Below, piece after piece: positions 58,748 to 64,000 of a stretch of DNA of 64,000 nucleotides. The stretch is from NCBI RefSeq assembly GCF_003863365.1, contig NZ_RQXT01000003.1, forward strand, positions 1 through 64,000, in the 5' to 3' direction. Made by a program: the position numbers and the translations under genes. Origin of the DNA: Mesorhizobium tamadayense. GTDB taxonomy: Bacteria; Pseudomonadota; Alphaproteobacteria; Rhizobiales; Rhizobiaceae. The notes under the pieces are model-generated. The model was not told where the DNA came from. It made no database searches and saw nothing but the letters and a program-made list of their open reading frames with translations. Numbering within the stretch: position 1 is the first letter of the stretch; every line of letters starts with the position of its first letter.

Positions 58748-59311
58748 TCAGTTCTTAACCTTTTCGCCCGGATAGGCGCCCCAGACCTGCGACTGGGCGA
58801 CCCAGCCGCTATGGCCGTCGAAGGTCATCTCGCACCACTGGCCGTCGCATTTCTTGATCGAGCCCATGACGCCGGGCTCGAGGATGGCGACGACGTTGGC
58901 GTCCTTGTCGGGATCGTCGAGGAGACTGATTCGCCCGCCCTTGCCGCGCTGCCAGGGGGCGACGATCGCGGTGCGGCGGCCCGAAAGCAGCGACTGGTTG
59001 ATCCAGCCCTCGGAGCCGTCGGCATCGCGGACGCGTCGCCAGGTGTCGAATTCCTGGATGATTTCCATCGGCAGGCCGGCCTTCATGTACATCCAGTCGA
59101 CGGAATAGTTGGCGCCCGGGCCGACGCGCGAGTTGACGCGTCCGGATTTCAGGCTGACGAAGCGCGGCAGCGGCAGACCGCTCGGTCCCAGCGTCACCGT
59201 CTGCGCCGGCGCGGCGGCGCTTTGCGCGGACGCCTGCGGCGCGCAAAGCAGGGCGCCGAGAACGGCTGAGCTGAAAGCCAGGCGAAGCGACGCGAAACCA
59301 GACACTTTCAT
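58748..59311 (-). CDS. SH3 domain-containing periplasmic protein
   Basis: 187 residues. A signal peptide (SSAVLGALLCAPQASAQ) is followed by two bacterial SH3-like domains (SLKSGRVNSRVGPGANYSV; RISLLDDPDKDANVVAILEP with CDGQWCEMTFDGHSGWV). Such domains bind peptidoglycan or cell-wall peptides. The start at 59311 has AAAGGA upstream. It is convergent with irr-DUF4260 and divergent from the dehydrogenase. Confidence 0.87.
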   Translation of the reverse strand: MKVSGFASLRLAFSSAVLGALLCAPQASAQSAAAPAQTVTLGPSGLPLPRFVSLKSGRVNSRVGPGANYSVDWMYMKAGLPMEIIQEFDTWRRVRDADGSEGWINQSLLSGRRTAIVAPWQRGKGGRISLLDDPDKDANVVAILEPGVMGSIKKCDGQWCEMTFDGHSGWVAQSQVWGAYPGEKVKN

Positions 59312-59474
59312 TCCTTTCGGCGCCGGTCCGTTGGGATGAGCGCCCCTTTTTCTTTGTCTTCGGCGGCACCGCTTGTTACAGGAGTGGGCTGATACCGCGA
59401 CTGGCTTCAAGTTTCGCTTGTCTTGGTTAAAGAGGTCTCAACGAGATCGGTTTCGAGGAAGCTTCGGGGATACA

Positions 59475-60476
59475 ATGGCAGGCAAAAAACGGCCCCTCGT
59501 AGTCATCACGCGCAAGCTGCCCGATCCGGTCGAGACCCGCATGCGCGAGCTATTCGACGCGCGCCTCAATGTCGAGGACCGGCCGATGACCCAGCCGGAA
59601 CTGGTCGCGGCCGTCAAGGAGGCCGACGTGCTGGTCCCGACCATCACCGACCACATCGATGCCGCGCTGATCGCCCAGGCCGGCGAGAACCTCAAGCTGA
59701 TCGCCAATTTCGGCAATGGCGTCGACAAGATCGATGTCGCGGCGGCGGCCAAGAAGGGCATCACCGTCACCAACACGCCGAATGTGCTCACCGAAGACAC
59801 CGCCGACATGACCATGGCGCTGATGCTCGCCGTGCCGCGCAGGCTCGCCGAAGGCGCCAATGTGCTCACCGGCGAGAAGAAATGGGCCGGCTGGTCGCCG
59901 ACCTGGATGCTCGGCCGCCGCATCTGGGGCAAGCGCCTCGGCATCGTCGGCATGGGCCGTATCGGCACGGCCGTTGCCAGGCGCGCCAAGGCGTTCGGCC
60001 TGTCCATCCACTACCACAACCGCCATCGCGTGCTGCCGGCGGTCGAGGACGAACTGGAAGCGACCTATTGGGAAAGCCTCGACCAGATGCTCGCCCGCAT
60101 GGACATCATTTCGGTCAACTGCCCGTCGACTCCGGCGACCTTCCATCTCTTGTCCGCCCGGCGCCTGGCGCTGATGCAGCCGGCGGCCTACATCGTCAAC
60201 ACCGCGCGCGGCGACATCATCGACGAAGAGTCCCTGATCAAGCTCATTCAGGACGGCAAGATCGCCGGCGCCGGCCTCGACGTCTACGAGCATGAGCCGG
60301 CGCTGAACAGCAAGCTGTTGAAGCTCGCCCACAAGGGCAAGGTCGTGCTTTTGCCGCATATGGGCTCGGCGACGCTCGAAGGCCGCATCGACATGGGCGA
60401 GAAGGTGATCATCAACATCCGCGCCTTCTTCGACGGCCACCGCCCGCCGGACCGCGTGCTGCCACTCAGGACCTGA
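59475..60476 (+). CDS. D-isomer-specific 2-hydroxyacid dehydrogenase (glyoxylate/hydroxypyruvate reductase-like)
   Basis: 333 residues. NAD(P) site GIVGMGRIGTAVARRAKAFG, catalytic Arg in NTARGDIIDE, Glu in DVYEHEP and His in LLPHMGSATLE are intact. The family reduces glyoxylate or hydroxypyruvate with NAD(P)H; which one is unclear. ATG 59475 has GGGGATAC upstream; longer starts are rejected. A palindromic repeat follows its stop. Confidence 0.9.
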   Translation: MAGKKRPLVVITRKLPDPVETRMRELFDARLNVEDRPMTQPELVAAVKEADVLVPTITDHIDAALIAQAGENLKLIANFGNGVDKIDVAAAAKKGITVTNTPNVLTEDTADMTMALMLAVPRRLAEGANVLTGEKKWAGWSPTWMLGRRIWGKRLGIVGMGRIGTAVARRAKAFGLSIHYHNRHRVLPAVEDELEATYWESLDQMLARMDIISVNCPSTPATFHLLSARRLALMQPAAYIVNTARGDIIDEESLIKLIQDGKIAGAGLDVYEHEPALNSKLLKLAHKGKVVLLPHMGSATLEGRIDMGEKVIINIRAFFDGHRPPDRVLPLRT

Positions 60477-60512
60477 AAAACCACGGCTGCTCAGGCGACG
60501 ACGCCAGAGCTG

Positions 60513-60630
60513 TTCACCGTTTCACGGAAACGCCGAACCGCTCTATCTCTTTGTTTTGACGCAATTCCGGGCGGAAGGCTACGGCGAAGTCGCCGAGCCT
60601 AACCGCTTCACAATTTTCCTGGAATTGCTC
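60513..60630. repeat. Palindromic intergenic repeat, two modules
   Basis: First module begins TTCACCGTTTCACGGAAACG, as in the copy near 54.9 kb but inverted. The second has arms GCAATTCC (60561-60568) and GGAATTGC (60621-60628), with a longer centre that contains an extra hairpin (CTACGGCGAAGTCGCCG). The minus-strand aconitase X small-subunit gene ends inside it. Confidence 0.88.
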
Positions 60631-61030
60631 TAACGGCGCCGTCTTCGGCGACTTTCACCGTGGTTCCGCGATAGGTCTCGAACACGCCGCGCCCGAGCCG
60701 CACCGCCGTCGGCGTTTCCCAGCCCATTTCCCGCGCAACGATCAGGCCGAGCAGAAGGATGGCGTCCGGCTCGTGCAGCACCAGCGCCGCCGGCGCGCGG
60801 CCGTTGTGGACAAGCTCCATCAGCACGGCGGAAGCCGACGACGAGCCGATCGTGCCCGGCAGGAACAGCACCCGGCCGGAGATGATCTCGCCATGCTGCG
60901 GATGGCGGACATCGGCGATTCGGCCCGTCTTGGGGTCGACGCCGCCCCAGAAGCTGATCGGCGCCGTCAGCACCAGCGCTTCGCCTTCGCCAGCCTTGCC
61001 CGGAACCAGGATTTCGGCTGCGGCGCTCAT
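60608..61030 (-). CDS. Aconitase X small (swivel) subunit, DUF126
   Basis: 140 residues with the swivelling-domain pattern: LVLTAPISFWGGVDPKTGRI, then FLPGTIGSSSASAVLMEL carrying the Ser loop. With the large subunit it forms aconitase X, which in related alphaproteobacteria dehydrates cis-3-hydroxy-L-proline. The C-terminal RAIPGKL and stop are encoded by a palindromic repeat. The ATG overlaps the large-subunit stop (ATGA). Confidence 0.88.
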   Translation of the reverse strand: MSAAAEILVPGKAGEGEALVLTAPISFWGGVDPKTGRIADVRHPQHGEIISGRVLFLPGTIGSSSASAVLMELVHNGRAPAALVLHEPDAILLLGLIVAREMGWETPTAVRLGRGVFETYRGTTVKVAEDGAVRAIPGKL

Positions 61031-62280
61031 GCCGCGATGTCCGTGAATCGCGGCTTTCCGGCGATCGCGCTTTCGACGCAGTCGGCGAGCGAGGCATAGA
61101 GCACTGCATAGCCAGTGTTGCCTGGAGCGTAATGCGCGAACTTCCCCGAATTGGTCATCAGCACGCCGCCCGCAAGCTCAGGCATGATCGGCGTCACCAC
61201 CACGCAAGTGTCGGCGACGATGACCACCCCGCTTGCTACGAGCCTCTTGCGACGGCCGTCCTGTTCCAGCGAAGCAAGCACGTGACGGCCGGTGCAGGCA
61301 TAGATCGGCACGGCCAGCCGTCTTCCGGCGATCAGCCGCTCCAGCATGTCGAGCTCGGCTTGCGACAGATGCGGACTGCCGATCGCGACCGCATCGATGG
61401 TCTTTGGCGCCGCCGCCGTCGACAGGCCGGCGCGTGCCTTCGCCGCCATCTGCGGCGTGACATGGACCACCGCCTCGGGTTCCGACCCGGCCAGAACGGT
61501 TTCGACGTTGGGGGCCTCGGGCGTCACACCGGCGATGTGGAACAGGCCGACCGCGCCGGATGAAGCGGCGGCGGCGCCGAAGGCCTTCAGCGCATCCTCG
61601 CCGGGATGGTCGCCGATGCCGGTAACGACGCCGATCGCATTGCCGACCTCGCGGCCGTAGAGGCTGCCCAGCACCGGCCAGGCGATCTCGGAAGCGAGGA
61701 AGGAAGCGGAAAGGCCCGAGACGTCGAACACCAGCCGTGCCCGCCTGTTCTCGGGGCGGTGCAGGCCGTATTCCGGCGCGCGGCCGGTGATTGCGCAGGC
61801 AATGTCGAGGAAGTCGCCATAGCGGTTGGTGCGGGCGCCCAGCACCGAGTTGCAGAACACCACCGCGTTGGACTCGCCCCAGGCGACGTCGCTGCCCTGC
61901 GCCGGCCTGTGCCCGGCCTGATAGGGCGCGCAGGTCCAGCTCTGCTCGCAGCCGAGCTTGCGGTAGGCCTCCATCATCCGCCGCGCCATGCCGCGCTGCG
62001 GCTCTTCCAGGCGAACGCGCGAGCAGCCCATCAGGTCGAGCGCCCCGACATTGAGCGTCGAGCGCACCGCCACCCTGGCGCCACCTTCGATCAGCCGCTC
62101 GGCGAACAGCGTGCCGGAATCGCCATGGTAGAGCGCCCCGTCGATATGCGCCGAGGCGATCGGGATCAGCCGCGGCGCCCCGAGCAGGCGCGCGCTCTCG
62201 GCAACGATGCGCATTGCCATCCCGGCGCCGTCCTTGCCGGCGGCGATTGCCTGTTCTTCTTGGCTGAGCGCGAGGCTCAA
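61027..62280 (-). CDS. Aconitase X catalytic subunit, DUF521
   Basis: 417 residues. Family stretches ASAHIDGALYHGDSG, a Cys-rich part (GCEQSWTCAPYQAG), ESNAVVFCNSVLGARTNR, and the C-terminal MTNSGKFAHYAPG. The Fe-S cluster Cys are presumably among these. The TTG start at 62280 overlaps the GNAT stop (TTGA), and its N-terminus (MSLALSQEEQAI) fits the family. Likely cis-3-hydroxyproline dehydratase, but no hydroxyproline genes lie nearby, so the substrate is inferred. Confidence 0.88.
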   Translation of the reverse strand: MSLALSQEEQAIAAGKDGAGMAMRIVAESARLLGAPRLIPIASAHIDGALYHGDSGTLFAERLIEGGARVAVRSTLNVGALDLMGCSRVRLEEPQRGMARRMMEAYRKLGCEQSWTCAPYQAGHRPAQGSDVAWGESNAVVFCNSVLGARTNRYGDFLDIACAITGRAPEYGLHRPENRRARLVFDVSGLSASFLASEIAWPVLGSLYGREVGNAIGVVTGIGDHPGEDALKAFGAAAASSGAVGLFHIAGVTPEAPNVETVLAGSEPEAVVHVTPQMAAKARAGLSTAAAPKTIDAVAIGSPHLSQAELDMLERLIAGRRLAVPIYACTGRHVLASLEQDGRRKRLVASGVVIVADTCVVVTPIMPELAGGVLMTNSGKFAHYAPGNTGYAVLYASLADCVESAIAGKPRFTDIAA

Positions 62281-62765
62281 GACAGCACCTTGCGCATGGT
62301 GATCGAGGTCGGCCGGTCGTAGCCCTTATGCGCCGTGAACTCGGTCTCGCGAAAGCCGAGCCGGGCGAAGGCGGCGTGGTTCGCGGTGAGTTCGACGCGT
62401 GTCTGCAGCTCGATGGCGTATTTGCCGTGCCGACGGGCAAGGTCCTCCACGGCCAGCATCAGCCGTCCGCCTATCCCCCGCCCATGAAGGCTGGGCTCGA
62501 CGGCAAGCTTGCCGACATAGAAATCCTTCGCCCTCTCCAGCGCGAAGACGCAACCGACGATCTGGCCGTTCTCCAAGGCCAGGAACGCCGTCTCCAGCGC
62601 TGTCTTGCTCTTGAGGTTTTCCGGCGTCAACCGATGCGCCGAGGACGGCGGGTCGATGACGCCGTCCATATAGGCGAAGGCGCGCAGGATCAGCGCCAGC
62701 AATTCGTCCCACCGCGCGAAGTCCGGCGGAAGCTCGGTGACCAAGGGAGTGGCCGGCCGGTCCAT
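62277..62765 (-). CDS. GNAT family N-acetyltransferase
   Basis: 162 residues. The acetyl-CoA motif VEPSLHGRGIGGRLMLAVED and the late LTANHAAFARLGFRE strand-helix are clear. Start at 62765, 4 nt after moeB; longer starts overlap moeB. Acceptor substrate unknown. It overlaps the aconitase X gene, suggesting co-expression from moeB. Confidence 0.87.
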   Translation of the reverse strand: MDRPATPLVTELPPDFARWDELLALILRAFAYMDGVIDPPSSAHRLTPENLKSKTALETAFLALENGQIVGCVFALERAKDFYVGKLAVEPSLHGRGIGGRLMLAVEDLARRHGKYAIELQTRVELTANHAAFARLGFRETEFTAHKGYDRPTSITMRKVLS

Positions 62766-62769
62766 GCGC

Positions 62770-63525
62770 TCAGACTGCCTTGTAGCGAACTGTGTCGAAA
62801 CGCGCGGTGAGCCCGTCGTAAAGCAGCAGCCGGCCGACCAGCGGCTCGCCGATACCGGCAATCAGCTTGATCGCCTCCATCGCTTCCAGCGTGCCGATGA
62901 CGCCCGTCAGCGCGCCGACGATGCCGGCAACGGCGCAGGATGGCACCAGCCCTTCGGGCGGCGCTTCCGGAAAAAGGTCGCGGTAGCCTGGATTGCGCCT
63001 GCCGTCGGCGCCCGTTTCAAACGGCTTCAGCACCGTCACCGAGCCGTCGAAGCGGCCGACGGCGGCGGTGACCAGAGGCTTCTTTTCCAGGGCGCAGGCA
63101 TCGGCCAGCGCATAGCGTGTCTCGAAATTGTCGGAGCCGTCGACGACGACATCGTAGCGGGCGACGAGGGCAGGGGCGTTTTGCTCCGTCAGCCTGAGGC
63201 GATGCAGTTCCACCCCGACATTGGGGTTGATTCGCATGATGGCCGCCGAGGCGCTGTCGGTCTTCGCCATGCCGATCGTGTCGCTGCCATGGATCACCTG
63301 CCGCTGCAGGTTGGACAACGAGACGGTATCGTCGTCGACGATGCCGAGCGTGCCGACGCCGGCCGCGGCAAGATATTCAAGCACAGGCGCGCCCAGTCCG
63401 CCGGCGCCGACCACTAGCACCCGCGCCCGCTTCAACTTCTGCTGGCCGGGGCCGCCGATTTCGGGCAGCACGATGTGGCGGGCATAGCGTTCGAGCTCTT
63501 CGTCGGTCAGGGCGGCATTGGTCAT
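62770..63525 (-). CDS. moeB: Molybdopterin-synthase adenylyltransferase MoeB/ThiF family
   Basis: 251 residues. The nucleotide site VVGAGGLGAPVLEYLAAAG, NLQRQVIHGS with the catalytic Arg, and DGSDNFETRY are intact. MoeB activates MoaD with ATP. The CxxC pairs that bind structural zinc in E. coli MoeB are missing (GYRDLF in place of CYRCLF; no C-terminal pair). ThiF-like use in thiamin synthesis is an alternative. It lies downstream of recF on the minus strand. Confidence 0.85.
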   Translation of the reverse strand: MTNAALTDEELERYARHIVLPEIGGPGQQKLKRARVLVVGAGGLGAPVLEYLAAAGVGTLGIVDDDTVSLSNLQRQVIHGSDTIGMAKTDSASAAIMRINPNVGVELHRLRLTEQNAPALVARYDVVVDGSDNFETRYALADACALEKKPLVTAAVGRFDGSVTVLKPFETGADGRRNPGYRDLFPEAPPEGLVPSCAVAGIVGALTGVIGTLEAMEAIKLIAGIGEPLVGRLLLYDGLTARFDTVRYKAV

Positions 63526-63545
63526 GGCCGGACCTTATAGCTGGT

Positions 63546-63587
63546 GCAAAGCCTTGTCATGCACATGCAAGGCAAAGCCTTGTCATG
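63546..63587. repeat. 16-bp direct repeat in the recF-moeB gap
   Basis: GCAAAGCCTTGTCATG occurs exactly at 63546-63561 and 63572-63587, 26 bp apart. Nothing else is seen in the gap. Confidence 0.85.
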
Positions 63588-63621
63588 GGCAGATGGCTGC
63601 GACGCTCGATCCCTTCAAGAG

Positions 63622-64000
63622 CTAACCCGTCGGTCCGACGCTGCCGTGGTCGACCGTCAGGAATTGCGCCCGCCCGGCAAGGCTGGAAAACAACGCGGCA
63701 TCGGTGCCGGTCATGAAGGCCTGGCAGTTCAGTTCCTCGAGGATGGAAAACAGCGCCGCGCGCCGGCCGCTGTCGAGATGCGCGGCGATCTCGTCGAGCA
63801 GGAGGATCGGCGTCAGGCCCGACATCTCCCCGGTCAGCCTCGCATGCGACAACACGATGCCGACCAACAGCGCCTTCTGCTCGCCTGTCGAGCACAATTC
63901 GGCCGGCATCGACTTCGGCCGGTGACGGACCAGGAGGTCCGACCGGTGCGGACCGTCCAGCGTGCGGCCGGCGGCGCGGTCGCGCTCGCGGCCATTGGCG
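63622..64000 (-). CDS. recF: DNA replication/repair protein RecF, C-terminal part (cut by window edge)
   Basis: About 125 codons are visible; the N-terminal Walker A lies outside the window. Visible are GPHRSDLLVRH, the ABC-type signature region ELCSTGEQKALL and Walker B ILLLDEIAAHLD, all typical of RecF, which loads RecA with RecO and RecR. The apparent ATG at 63909 is internal. It is upstream of moeB on the same strand. Confidence 0.92.
   Translation of the reverse strand, partial: ANGRERDRAAGRTLDGPHRSDLLVRHRPKSMPAELCSTGEQKALLVGIVLSHARLTGEMSGLTPILLLDEIAAHLDSGRRAALFSILEELNCQAFMTGTDAALFSSLAGRAQFLTVDHGSVGPTG

Overview
The window looks like a chromosomal segment of a Rhizobiales alphaproteobacterium, most likely Mesorhizobium or a close Phyllobacteriaceae relative. 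The reasons are high GC and strong third-position GC bias, rhizobial gene orders (ffs-dnaX-ybaB-recR; miaB-phoH-ybeY-corC-lnt-phrR-metK-trmB; rimP-nusA-ylxR-infB-rbfA-truB-rpsO-pnp; fabI-fabB-fabA next to irr), an Irr-type iron regulator with a matching iron control element (ICE), and many short palindromic intergenic repeats. The genus is an inference; no 16S rRNA gene or other marker was seen. I saw no rRNA or tRNA gene, phage, insertion sequence or CRISPR array.

Layout. 1-7.8 kb: Dabb protein, nudC and a HIT protein on the minus strand, then the SRP RNA, dnaX, ybaB, a lipoprotein cell wall hydrolase, recR and a lytic transglycosylase on the plus strand. 8.0-13.3 kb: a complete dipeptide/oligopeptide-type ABC transporter operon with overlapping starts and stops. 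13.4-18.7 kb (minus): an RND pump with two different adaptor lipoproteins. 19-20.4 kb: gabT. 20.5-21.7 kb (minus): a ferredoxin-reductase-like flavoprotein. 21.7-28.1 kb: an ICE followed by imelysin, bfd, bfr, a di-heme cytochrome, a second imelysin and a Tat-exported DUF1513 protein, a probable Irr-controlled iron module. 28.2-40.5 kb: tsaB, rimI, plsC, the miaB-to-trmB housekeeping string, then a small minus-strand gene and a ParD/RelE-type toxin-antitoxin pair. 40.6-53 kb: the rimP-to-pnp translation and RNA-decay string with corA inserted, and an RsmC-like methyltransferase. 53-57.6 kb (minus): a GGDEF-EAL protein and fabI/fabB/fabA. 57.8-60.5 kb: irr, DUF4260, an SH3 protein (minus) and a 2-hydroxyacid dehydrogenase. 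60.6-64 kb (minus): the end of recF, moeB, a GNAT and a two-subunit aconitase X.

The most interesting content is (1) the iron module with its perfect ICE and the irr regulator about 36 kb away, with iron storage genes (bfd, bfr) inside a periplasmic imelysin/di-heme cluster; (2) a mosaic family of palindromic repeats, several of which supply the stop codon or C-terminal tail of the gene they adjoin, or sit inside a 5' coding end; and (3) structured leaders ahead of metK and pnp.

Start codons were revised where a ribosome binding site, operon overlap or family N-terminus favoured an internal start. All functions rest on motifs and gene context read by eye; no database search was run.
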